Below, piece after piece: positions 17,096 to 25,373 of a DNA stretch of 64,000 nt. The stretch's first letter is position 1; each line of letters begins with the position of its first letter. Below the pieces are notes generated by a model. The model ran no database searches. It was not told the origin of the DNA and saw only the letters and a list, made by a program, of their open reading frames with translations. The translations under genes and the position numbers were made by a program. Origin of the DNA: Chitinophaga sp. GbtcB8 (GTDB taxonomy: Bacteria > Bacteroidota > Bacteroidia > Chitinophagales > Chitinophagaceae); NCBI RefSeq assembly GCF_019091455.1, contig NZ_JAGXJN010000006.1, forward strand, positions 1 through 64,000. Reading direction: 5' to 3'.

Positions 17096-18247
17096 ATGAA
17101 AACAATTAAGCATAAGCAGATCGCCATTGTAGGTGGCGGTCCGGGCGGGCTAACGCTGGCAAGGATCTTACAAATGAATGGCGCCAGCGTAAAAGTTTAT
17201 GAGCGGGATGTGAACCGGAACGTACGCGTGCAGGGCACAACGTTAGACCTGCATTATGACTCCGGTTTAAAAGCGCTGCGTAAAGCCGGTTTAATGGACG
17301 CATTTAATGCCAGCTACCGCCCCGGTGCAGATAAGCTGTGTATTACAGATAAACAGGCAAACATTCTGCTGGATGAATTTGCTATTGAGGAAGGTGAAAG
17401 CGCCCGCCCTGAAATAGACCGCGGCCCGCTCCGCAACATCCTGCTGGATTCATTGCAGCCCGGTACCGTGGTATGGGACAGCAACTTTGCATCACTGGAA
17501 AGGCAGGTTTCTTCCATTAAAATTGAATTTAAGAACGGTACTACTGCTGATGCTGATCTTGTGATTGCAGCAGATGGGGCTAACTCTAAGATCCGTCCTT
17601 ACATTACTGCTGTAAAACCTTTTTATGCGGGCGTTACCGCACTGGATGGCACTGTGTATAATTCCGAAACTACTGTTCCCGGTATTCACAGGCTGTTAAA
17701 CGGTGGGAAGATCTTTGCAATGGGAGATGAAAAGTCTTTGATGTTAAGCGCTAAAGGTGATGGCAGCCTTTCGTTTTTAATAGGTTTTAATGCAGATGAA
17801 TTTTGGGTAAAGAACAGCGGGATCGATTTTGCTGATAAGATGCAGGTGCTGGCCTGGTTTAAAACAGCCTTTGCCGGCTGGGCGCCCATCTGGGACGATC
17901 TGTTTGTACATGCCGGCTCCGCATTTATACCCCGCCCGCAATACTGTATGCCGGTAGATCAAACCTGGGAAGCATTGCCGGACCTTACTATGCTGGGTGA
18001 TGCTGCGCACCTGATGCCGCCCTATGCGGGCGAAGGCGTGAACATGGCCATGCTGGATGCATTGGAGCTGGCAGAGTGCCTGCTGAGTGATGATTTTGCA
18101 GATACACACACTGCCATAGCAGCCTATGAAAAACAGATGCGCGCAAGAGCTGCTGAAATTACACAAATGACGCTGGAACAAACCGCCGTCTTACATTCAC
18201 CACGGGCGATTGCTCATTTGCTGGAAATGTTCCGCCCTGTTGAATAA
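17096..18247 (+). CDS. FAD-dependent monooxygenase, TetX-like
   Basis: 383 aa class A flavoprotein monooxygenase. It has the dinucleotide fold IAIVGGGPGGLTLARIL (9-25), a second FAD contact (ADLVIAADGANSKIRPYI) and the GD motif at 301-302 in GDAAHLMPPYAGEGVNMAML. From memory, its overall architecture and motif spacing follow Tet(X), the tetracycline-inactivating monooxygenase: YERDVNRNVRVQGTTLDLH and MIxDAAHLMPP-type segments align well. A hand alignment suggests, however, that the Tet(X) substrate contacts Gln192, Arg213 and His234 are not kept here (roughly Asp, Lys and Ser), so tetracycline may not be its substrate. It is co-transcribed with an upstream TetR regulator and ends 5 bp from a convergent esterase gene. 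Confidence 0.88.
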   Translation: MKTIKHKQIAIVGGGPGGLTLARILQMNGASVKVYERDVNRNVRVQGTTLDLHYDSGLKALRKAGLMDAFNASYRPGADKLCITDKQANILLDEFAIEEGESARPEIDRGPLRNILLDSLQPGTVVWDSNFASLERQVSSIKIEFKNGTTADADLVIAADGANSKIRPYITAVKPFYAGVTALDGTVYNSETTVPGIHRLLNGGKIFAMGDEKSLMLSAKGDGSLSFLIGFNADEFWVKNSGIDFADKMQVLAWFKTAFAGWAPIWDDLFVHAGSAFIPRPQYCMPVDQTWEALPDLTMLGDAAHLMPPYAGEGVNMAMLDALELAECLLSDDFADTHTAIAAYEKQMRARAAEITQMTLEQTAVLHSPRAIAHLLEMFRPVE

Positions 18248-18252
18248 TGGCC

Positions 18253-19068
18253 TCATGGCCTGGGTTTCCAAAGATCCTTCAGCTGTTTAAGCATGAGCAG
18301 AAAACCCGGGCCAGGCATATCTCCATGGCCAAAACCATCAAACTCATACAGGTAAGTTCTTTTGTGGCCGGCCAGCTTCATCATCCTGGCCAGGTAGGCA
18401 TTTTCCTCATACCGTCCCAGCATTTCCATTTCCCGGTCACCCGTGTAAAGGTACAAGGGGGGCGCATCTGCACGCACATGGTATAAGGGTGCATATTTAT
18501 CAATGATGGGTTGTGTATCCCGAATGCCTTTTTCCTTGCGTACGGTAAAATGTGTGATAGCCTGCCCGCTAAAGGGGAACAGGGCTGCAATGCGGTTGGC
18601 GTCAATATTATATTTGGCTAAATATTCCTTATCCAACCCGATCATCTCTGACAGGTAACCGCCCGCAGAGTGGCCGGATACAATGATCTTAGCGGTATCG
18701 CCGCCATATTCCCTTGCGTGGCTAAACACCCAGGCCACTGCAGCTGCAGCATCTTCAATATAAGCCGGGCAGGATACTTTAGGGCTCAGGCGGTAGTTGG
18801 CCGCAATGATGATCATTTTATGACGCTTCAATTCTTCCGGGATGTTTTTGCTGCCGCCGGTTATTCCGCCGCCATGGAACCATACGATCACGGGTGCATT
18901 GGCATGTTTAGCCGGGTAATAAATATCCAGCCGGCAACGCTCTTTCATATAATCCGTCAGCTCCCCGCTTCTGTATAAAATATCTTTCTGCTCCAGGTAA
19001 GTAGTGGTATCCTGCGCCAGCACAGGCAGCGCAAAGCAGATCAGCAGCAATAAGAGCCGGTATTTCAT
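18253..19068 (-). CDS. Secreted alpha/beta-hydrolase esterase (BD-FAE/hormone-sensitive-lipase-like)
   Basis: 271 aa starting at MKYRLLLLLICFALPVLAQ, a signal peptide; a longer upstream frame exists but would bury it. The oxyanion-hole motif HGGG (65-68) and the nucleophile Ser134 in GHSAGG are clear. An Asp near TGDRE and a His in GFGHGD complete the triad. This pattern fits carboxylesterases acting on acetylated or aryl esters in the periplasm. The neighbouring convergent TetR-monooxygenase operon is separated by only 5 bp, with no obvious terminator. Confidence 0.88.
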   Translation of the reverse strand: MKYRLLLLLICFALPVLAQDTTTYLEQKDILYRSGELTDYMKERCRLDIYYPAKHANAPVIVWFHGGGITGGSKNIPEELKRHKMIIIAANYRLSPKVSCPAYIEDAAAAVAWVFSHAREYGGDTAKIIVSGHSAGGYLSEMIGLDKEYLAKYNIDANRIAALFPFSGQAITHFTVRKEKGIRDTQPIIDKYAPLYHVRADAPPLYLYTGDREMEMLGRYEENAYLARMMKLAGHKRTYLYEFDGFGHGDMPGPGFLLMLKQLKDLWKPRP

Positions 19069-19242
19069 GATAAAATGATTTACTTGTAAAGAAAATAAAA
19101 AAAACAGGAACATCCACATTCGGTCATGAAAAGAATAGGCATTCCGGGCACCATTTTTGAAACGATGGCACATCAATCATTCTAAACCAAGAGTATTACA
19201 GTATTACGTAGCAGTTATTCTTTATTAAAAACCTGTTCTCAC

Positions 19243-20085
19243 ATGAAAAAAACGTTAATCCTTTTTTCTGCCGGGTTATTGATTGCCTGGCTTTCCGGCT
19301 GTAGTAAAAAAGATGACAAAACACCTCAGGAAACACAGAACAAAGACATGGCCGGTTGCCTGGGCTATGCATCCGGGTACGCTAATTCCGGCGTTATGGG
19401 CGCCGCCAACACCTACGATTTTAAGTCGGCGCAGAATAACCAGTTCTTTGCAGGAGAAGTGAGCATACAAAAGGGCTTCTGGAATAATATTCCTGCTGAG
19501 GTACATGTATTGTATGAAAGCAGCGCAGACTACCGTAACGCATATGCCAGCCCGGATGGTAAGATCCTTTTTGGATATGAAATGTTCTACTACCTGGTGC
19601 GTTCTTTCAGCAAAATAGAAGGCAGCGATAACCTTTCGCCTTTACCGGTAGATGGTGTGCTGGCCCATGAATGGGGGCATCGTGTACAGTTCACCGTAGG
19701 ATGGACGGATTATGCAAAAGCCTCTTACCGGGAGCTGGAAGCTGATTTCTTCTCCGGCTACTACATGGGACTGGCCAAGCAATGGTTATGGGCGCAGATC
19801 CAAACCTATTATAATGCCATTTATGCCTCCGGGGATTATTATTACAATTCCCCTGACCATCATGGTACGCCGCAGCAACGGCTGAATGCAGCTTACGCAG
19901 GGCTGACCGTTGCAGTGTATGAGCTTAATAACAATGTGCATTATACCTACAATCAGCTGCACAGCATTTTTAATCAGAAAGTGCATAGTGAAATAGGCGC
20001 CCGCAAAAGCAACGTATTCCCGGAAGTGGAGTATCCTAAAGATCTGACAAAAGAAAAAATAGAACGATTATATCCCACCCTGTAA
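19243..20085 (+). CDS. Lipoprotein zinc metallopeptidase-like (HEWGH)
   Basis: 280 aa with a lipoprotein signal (MKKTLILFSAGLLIAWLSGC). The zinc motif His142-Glu143-x-x-His146 (AHEWGH) is followed about 20 residues later by ELEADFFSGYYMG, whose Glu166 region supplies the third ligand. This layout resembles putative neutral zinc metallopeptidases. The C-terminal part contains the HHGTPQQRLNAAYAG stretch, also seen in that family. All active-site residues are present. It is probably anchored in the outer or inner membrane facing the periplasm or surface. Substrate unknown. Confidence 0.85.
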   Translation: MKKTLILFSAGLLIAWLSGCSKKDDKTPQETQNKDMAGCLGYASGYANSGVMGAANTYDFKSAQNNQFFAGEVSIQKGFWNNIPAEVHVLYESSADYRNAYASPDGKILFGYEMFYYLVRSFSKIEGSDNLSPLPVDGVLAHEWGHRVQFTVGWTDYAKASYRELEADFFSGYYMGLAKQWLWAQIQTYYNAIYASGDYYYNSPDHHGTPQQRLNAAYAGLTVAVYELNNNVHYTYNQLHSIFNQKVHSEIGARKSNVFPEVEYPKDLTKEKIERLYPTL

Positions 20086-20104
20086 TGCCGGTTTAACCGG
20101 CATT
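20084..20104 (+). terminator. Small hairpin overlapping the metallopeptidase stop codon
   Basis: AATGCCGG-TTTAA-CCGGCATT, an 8-bp perfect stem starting inside the TAA stop codon. No T run follows, so it is at best a weak terminator or an mRNA 3'-end stabiliser. Confidence 0.35.
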
Positions 20105-20256
20105 ACGCCTTTATAACCCCAAATAATTTTACCGGTTTCTGTTTTTTATTACTATTTTTATCCAGGTAACAGGATAAGATGCAGACTATGAGCGTTACCG
20201 TTTTTCAATCCCTATATAACCGACAATCCCAATCAGCAGTAAATTAACCTTTACAG

Positions 20257-22716
20257 ATGTTCGATTCCCCTGTACTAAATGTGGTGATAGGGCTCACCCT
20301 GATCTATCTCCTATACAGCCTGCTGGCCAGCCTCCTGGGCGAGTTATTATCAACCACCTTTAACCTGCGTTCCCTTTTGCTGCGGGTAGCATTGGAAAGA
20401 ATGCTCAATGATGGTTATTATGCCAGGCGGGATAAATGGCGCAATCGCTGGAGCTCTGTAGTGAACGCGGTACGGTGGTTTTTCCTTTTCCCCAATCATA
20501 ATTTTAAGAGCAGCCTGGCCGGCCGTTTTTATGAGCACCCTTCCATTAAATATCTCGCCAAGGCAGAACGGCCTTCACCGTTTGCAGAAACGCGCCCCTC
20601 TTACCTTACAGACGTATATTTCGTAAGTACGTTCATCCGCATGCTTATAGAAATGGGCATGGGAACTACGGATGATGAAAAGATAGCCTCTGCCCTGAAG
20701 CTGAACACCCTGCACATGCAGCAGCGTACGGCAAAAAATGTGATCGGCATTTACCAGGAGGCAAAGGGCAACACCGCTGCTTTTAAAGAAGGACTGCGGC
20801 GCTGGTACAATGAAACCATGGACCGCACCAATGGCTGGTACAAGCGTAAAATGCAGTTCATGCTGCTGCTCATCGGCCTTTCGTTATCTATACTTTTTAA
20901 TGTGGATACCATCCGTATCACAAAGCTCCTGGCCCGCGATCCGCAGGCAAGGTCTGAGCTGGTAAAAATGAGCATTGCCATTGCCAACGATACCACTTAT
21001 GAAAATGTGATCACGGATAAAGACAGCCTGCGGCGGGCTACCATACTGGATTCCGGTTATGCGCGTGTGCAGCGTGATATTGATGATGCAGGTTTGCTCC
21101 TGGGCCTGGGCTGGAATTTTAACAAGCTAAGCTCTCCTATAAAATATGAAGTAGTACATAAAAAAACGCCAAAGCTGTATGACGGGTTGCTGGAGCTGGA
21201 CGCTGCTGCAAGATCAGTAAGGGTGGCCGACTCCGTGCACCGGGCCAGTGAGGAGCGTAATAAGTGGGCGGTAAAAACACTGCTGCCGGAAATAAAACAA
21301 ACAGACCGGCAGATCATGGATACCATCATGGCCGCATTGCAGGGAACTATAAAAGACACTTCAAAGCTAAAGGGGCTGCGCGAAAAAAAAGATAACCTGT
21401 TAAAGCTGCTGGCAGCCCGTAAGGAAATGCTGGCCAATGACAGCCTGGAATATGCTGCACTTACCACTTTGCAGCAACAGAACCTGCAGGCCATTAATGA
21501 GCTTACCGGCAAAAAATTTAAAGACATTCCTGTTGTTGAACGGGAGAATGAAGAAGTGTATTACCTGCGCGGAACAGGCCCCTTTACCGGCAACCGGCTT
21601 GGTTATATTATCTGCAACACCTTTAAAGACCTGCGCCTGCTGGGCTTTTTGCTTACTGCGCTTATGATCTCCCTGGGCGCTCCTTTCTGGTTTGATCTTT
21701 TAAAGAAACTGGTAAGCCTGCGCGGTGCCGGCGTAAGGCCCGATCCCAGCGACAATGAGGTGCTGGTGAAAAAAGTATTACCGGATGCCAATGCACCCGC
21801 CGTAGTGATGGCAGCGGAAGTAACGCCCTTATTTGCTACTGTGCAGGATGAATTTGTATGGAAATACCGTGTTTCGCTTTTAGCCCTGCCTTCGGTACGG
21901 GCTGTATTTACCTTTTATGATAATGACGGGAATTGCAAGGTGCAGGTAAATGTAACGGTAGCCACGGCAGCGCAGGAGGTTAGCGACCGGCTTGTAATGT
22001 TGGGCATTAACCCTGTACCGGGCTGGCTGGTAATTAAAGTAACGGGTATACCAAAGTCCAATGCACCGCTGCATGCAGTGGGTAATTTTAATAACATGGC
22101 CCTTACCCATGGTTCCCTGAGCTGTATCCTGAAAGATACTACCAATAAAGACCGCTTTGTATTGTCGTGCTGGCATGTGCTGAAAGGGGATACGGATTTT
22201 GATGCGCTTTTTATTCAACACCCGCTGGTTGTAAATAATACTAACACCATTATAGCTGACCTGGAAGCAGGCGGTATCCTGAATACGCTGGATTATGGGC
22301 TGGCGCGCTGCCGGCCCAATATGCCCGCTATCACCAATAACTGGCTGATCACCGGCCTGCAGCTGCCCACGCCCTTTAAACACCGCATGGTGGAAACGGA
22401 TGATATTAAGAACCATATCACGCTCCGCTATTTTGATTTGGAAACGCAGGCGGCTGTAAAGGGCATTATTTACGCCGTTTGCCCGGAAGTGCAGGTGGAT
22501 TACCGCGATAAGCCGCGTTTGGTGCAGGATGTAATTGTGCTGCAGAAAGGGCTGAATACTGTGCTCCCTATCTCTCAGCCCGGCAATTCAGGCGCGCTTT
22601 TATTTGATGAAAAAAATGACGCCATCGGCATGATCATAGCCGGTGATGAGAACTATACCTACGCTATAAAATTGTCCAATTTCTTCAACCTTCATAAGGA
22701 AAAATCCTTTGCCTGA
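20257..22716 (+). CDS. Multi-pass membrane protein fused to a C-terminal trypsin-like protease domain
   Basis: 819 aa. The N-terminal ~490 residues have a helix at the extreme N-terminus (VVIGLTLIYLLYSLLASLLG), a soluble part, the segment MDRTNGWYKRKMQFMLLLIG leading into a second helix, a long coiled polar region, and a last helix ending SLGAPFWFDLLKKLVSLR. From memory these segments belong to a widespread bacterial membrane protein family of unknown function. A linker domain (~515-610) is followed by an S1/trypsin-like domain with triad candidates His640 (SCWHVL), Asp679 (LDYGLAR) and Ser778 (GNSGALLF). The protease is apparently intact. The gene overlaps the next by one base (TGATG), implying translational coupling. 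Whether the protease faces the cytoplasm or periplasm is unresolved; it has no signal peptide. Confidence 0.78.
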   Translation: MFDSPVLNVVIGLTLIYLLYSLLASLLGELLSTTFNLRSLLLRVALERMLNDGYYARRDKWRNRWSSVVNAVRWFFLFPNHNFKSSLAGRFYEHPSIKYLAKAERPSPFAETRPSYLTDVYFVSTFIRMLIEMGMGTTDDEKIASALKLNTLHMQQRTAKNVIGIYQEAKGNTAAFKEGLRRWYNETMDRTNGWYKRKMQFMLLLIGLSLSILFNVDTIRITKLLARDPQARSELVKMSIAIANDTTYENVITDKDSLRRATILDSGYARVQRDIDDAGLLLGLGWNFNKLSSPIKYEVVHKKTPKLYDGLLELDAAARSVRVADSVHRASEERNKWAVKTLLPEIKQTDRQIMDTIMAALQGTIKDTSKLKGLREKKDNLLKLLAARKEMLANDSLEYAALTTLQQQNLQAINELTGKKFKDIPVVERENEEVYYLRGTGPFTGNRLGYIICNTFKDLRLLGFLLTALMISLGAPFWFDLLKKLVSLRGAGVRPDPSDNEVLVKKVLPDANAPAVVMAAEVTPLFATVQDEFVWKYRVSLLALPSVRAVFTFYDNDGNCKVQVNVTVATAAQEVSDRLVMLGINPVPGWLVIKVTGIPKSNAPLHAVGNFNNMALTHGSLSCILKDTTNKDRFVLSCWHVLKGDTDFDALFIQHPLVVNNTNTIIADLEAGGILNTLDYGLARCRPNMPAITNNWLITGLQLPTPFKHRMVETDDIKNHITLRYFDLETQAAVKGIIYAVCPEVQVDYRDKPRLVQDVIVLQKGLNTVLPISQPGNSGALLFDEKNDAIGMIIAGDENYTYAIKLSNFFNLHKEKSFA

Positions 22717-25157
22717 TGACAAAAATTTACCTGACGGTGGTGCTGTTTGTTTGCACCTTTTTTTCCGCCTTTTCCCAAAATGAAAATCTGTTAAAGATAG
22801 ATGTAAACGGGCCTGCGCTTGCCGATGTGGCCTTTAGCTATAAAGGCCAGCTGCAGGTTAGTAGAATAAAACTGGACAGCTCCTGGCAGCTAATGCTGAA
22901 TGATACCGGTCACCATGCGCTTAAAATAAACCTGGTGAACATGGTAGGGCGGGGAGATAGCATTTCTTTGCATAGCCTGAATTTTACATTGTCCGTTCCC
23001 GCCGGGAAAATTGAAGGCTTTCAGCTGGCGCAAATGTTTAAGCTGAAAGTGTACCTGAACGATAGCCTGGTCATTTTCAGGGAATGTGCCTATGGGACTG
23101 CTCCCGGTGGTGCCGTTGTTCCCGTTGCAGCACCAGGAGCACCTGTGACTGCGCCGGCCGGGACCGGGCAGCCGCCAACAGTTGCTGCTAATGTAGGCGC
23201 TATGATCAATGATGCATTAAAGCTGGCAGGCAATCCCACATTGGGTGATGCGCAGGAAATACTGGCCTATTATGCCCATGTTAAAAATACAGCCACCGCT
23301 GTAGGGGCTGCTTATGCAGACAACAAACACCTGCAGATCTTTGTAGCGTTAAAAATAGATGGCGCCGACGTCCACGGTAGCGACAACTTTGTAGGCTCCC
23401 TGCTGAATAATGTTGGCGGGCTGGATGTAACCAATCTTGCATTGGGCGCTACGGACTTTATTATTAAACGCGGGAAAGAGGAGCTGAATATTGCGTTCTT
23501 TAAAAAGTTCCAGGACTTAATTTCCAAACCGGAGCTGCGGGACCTGCAAACTGTTTTTCCCGCCACCTGGCGCACCTTATACCTGGTAGGCGATGACATT
23601 TATAATTACAACCGCTATTTACAAACCTTACAGAACGCCTTTAAGAACGATATTGCGCAGCTCTCAGCCAACCTGCCTTCTATTATTGATAATCATCCCT
23701 TGTTCTTTGCCGCGCATCCTGAGCTGGAAGCCAGCCTGCGCAGCGGTCTTTACTTTGCCAACAGCCTGCGCGACGGCGTGCATCCCGGTGAGATCATAGA
23801 CCAGTATGATGCATCCTTGCTGGATAAATTTAACTGTACCTTTACCCCGGCAGGAGTGGTCACCAATCCTAATTACAGAACCTCAGTGGAGCTTTTACAG
23901 CTGCTTTCTTTTTCACTCCGTAACCAAACCAGTGAAACCAATACGGCCTATTGGGTTGCGCCTAAAATGCTGCAGCAATTAGTAGCCAACCCGATAGCTG
24001 CAAAATATTTTTTAGGACTGTTATACCAATACGGCAAAACCAGGTTTACGCAGCTGAACTTTAAAACCGGTAGCGATACTATTAATGTACTGAAAAGTAT
24101 TAATGACCTGGCAGACCATGAAGCGGATATTAAAGCATGGTTCAACTACCTGTCAACCCTGGTTATAAAAACGCAAAGCCTCAATGCCCTGGTAAAAACC
24201 TATGAGCGGCAAAGCAGCGATTCTATGAAAATAGAGCAGCTTTATACCTACTTCCAGGCATCTGTAGACCTTTTAAAATATGCCACGCGTATAACGCAGC
24301 TGCCAGGGCTGAAGGATCCCGGGCTTGAACAAAAATTCTCCGTGTATTTTGAAACAGCAGATGCTGCCGCTTCACTCATCGTAAATGCTAACCGTGCCCA
24401 GTATACCGCTGCAGTATCAGATGCAGTGCGTATCTATGACCTGGTGCGCAATAAATATCATGAGGCAACGGTTAAGCTATTAAAGGATGCACTGGCTGTT
24501 AAAGACATCACAGATGCGGAGAAAGCAGTCCTTGAAGCGCAATTGAAAAAAGAGATGGCGGTTAGCGGGCTTACGAAGAACTTTTTCCGTTACGGTACTT
24601 TTATGGCCACGGTAGCAGATGCAGACTCACCGAAGGAAGTATCGGATGCTATTGAAGCATTTGCGTTGCCGGCCGGCTCCGCCCGCATTAAAAGGGAATC
24701 GCCGTTCAATGTTTCGTTGAATGCCTATGCAGGCCTGTATGCCGGTTATGAACGTATTAGCGGTCTTAAGGCCGACAGGAACGCGAAGATAAATTCCTAC
24801 GGGGTAACCATACCTATTGGGGTAGCCATCAGCACCGGTTGTTCGCATTGGTCATATTCAGCGTTCCTTTCTCTTGTGGACCTGGGCGCAGTAGCGGCTT
24901 TCCGGGTAAAGAACGATTCGGTGAACGAAGTGCCCTCCATTCAGCTGAAGGATGTTTTTTCACCAGGCTTATTCTTTTCACTGGGCCTGCCGAAAAGCCC
25001 CATTTCCCTGAACCTGGGCGCACAGGTAGGGCCTAACCTGAGAAAGGTAACCACTACTGAGAATGATTATTCAGGCAATACTTACCTGCGGTTCAGCCTC
25101 TCTGTGTTAGTAGATATTCCCTTGCTTAATTTTTATACGAAAACAAAAGAGGATTAA
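22716..25157 (+). CDS. Large secreted protein with a barrel-like C-terminus, coupled to the membrane protease
   Basis: 813 aa with signal peptide MTKIYLTVVLFVCTFFSAFSQ. I do not recognise the family. After an N-terminal beta-rich domain (~25-120) comes a Pro/Ala/Val-rich linker (VPVAAPGAPVTAPAG), then about 500 residues of mainly helical sequence. The last ~150 residues alternate polar and hydrophobic residues with turn-rich loops (VSLNAYAGLYAGYERISG, VTIPIGVAISTG, ISLNLGAQVGPNLRKV, FSLSVLVDIPLL), like a small outer-membrane barrel. Its start codon overlaps the stop of the membrane-protease gene, so the pair should be made together. A link between an inner-membrane protease and an outer-membrane partner is a reasonable guess. 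A strong terminator follows. Confidence 0.78.
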   Translation: MTKIYLTVVLFVCTFFSAFSQNENLLKIDVNGPALADVAFSYKGQLQVSRIKLDSSWQLMLNDTGHHALKINLVNMVGRGDSISLHSLNFTLSVPAGKIEGFQLAQMFKLKVYLNDSLVIFRECAYGTAPGGAVVPVAAPGAPVTAPAGTGQPPTVAANVGAMINDALKLAGNPTLGDAQEILAYYAHVKNTATAVGAAYADNKHLQIFVALKIDGADVHGSDNFVGSLLNNVGGLDVTNLALGATDFIIKRGKEELNIAFFKKFQDLISKPELRDLQTVFPATWRTLYLVGDDIYNYNRYLQTLQNAFKNDIAQLSANLPSIIDNHPLFFAAHPELEASLRSGLYFANSLRDGVHPGEIIDQYDASLLDKFNCTFTPAGVVTNPNYRTSVELLQLLSFSLRNQTSETNTAYWVAPKMLQQLVANPIAAKYFLGLLYQYGKTRFTQLNFKTGSDTINVLKSINDLADHEADIKAWFNYLSTLVIKTQSLNALVKTYERQSSDSMKIEQLYTYFQASVDLLKYATRITQLPGLKDPGLEQKFSVYFETADAAASLIVNANRAQYTAAVSDAVRIYDLVRNKYHEATVKLLKDALAVKDITDAEKAVLEAQLKKEMAVSGLTKNFFRYGTFMATVADADSPKEVSDAIEAFALPAGSARIKRESPFNVSLNAYAGLYAGYERISGLKADRNAKINSYGVTIPIGVAISTGCSHWSYSAFLSLVDLGAVAAFRVKNDSVNEVPSIQLKDVFSPGLFFSLGLPKSPISLNLGAQVGPNLRKVTTTENDYSGNTYLRFSLSVLVDIPLLNFYTKTKED

Positions 25158-25179
25158 GATCCTTAACAATTAACAGGCG

Positions 25180-25214
25180 AAGGTGCATCACATTTGTGGT
25201 GCACCTTTTTTTTA
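25180..25214 (+). terminator. Intrinsic terminator of the membrane-protease operon
   Basis: AAGGTGCATCAC pairs with GTGGTGCACCTT (12 bp, one G-U) around an ATTT loop, followed by a T run. It is 22 nt after the stop codon. Confidence 0.9.
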
Positions 25215-25281
25215 GAATGATCAAAAGGGATACAATAGATTACTAACGGATAAGAAAGTATGATCATTAGATAAACAAGTA

Positions 25282-25314
25282 TTGTCGTGGAACTATGCCC
25301 TGCACGTAGCTTTG
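25282..25314 (+). promoter_or_regulatory. Promoter of the multidomain glycosidase
   Basis: TTG (25282-25284), 22 nt, then TAGCTTTG (25307-25314), matching the -7 consensus with slightly long spacing. Downstream, ATCCGC-TAA-GCGGAT (25332-25346) is a perfect small palindrome in the leader that could be an operator or RNA hairpin. Confidence 0.55.
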
Positions 25315-25373
25315 CTGTAACAATAACCCTTATCCGCTAAGCGGATGTATTCTCTTACCTAAATAATATCTAT

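Noticed and set aside
16482..18247. Calling the monooxygenase tet(X)
   Set aside because: Architecture is shared but the key tetracycline-contact residues appear different, so a resistance gene name is not justified.
20250..20275. GTTCGATTCC, similar to a tRNA T-loop
   Set aside because: It is the start of the membrane-protease gene (MFDSP) and no acceptor stem, anticodon arm or D arm surrounds it.
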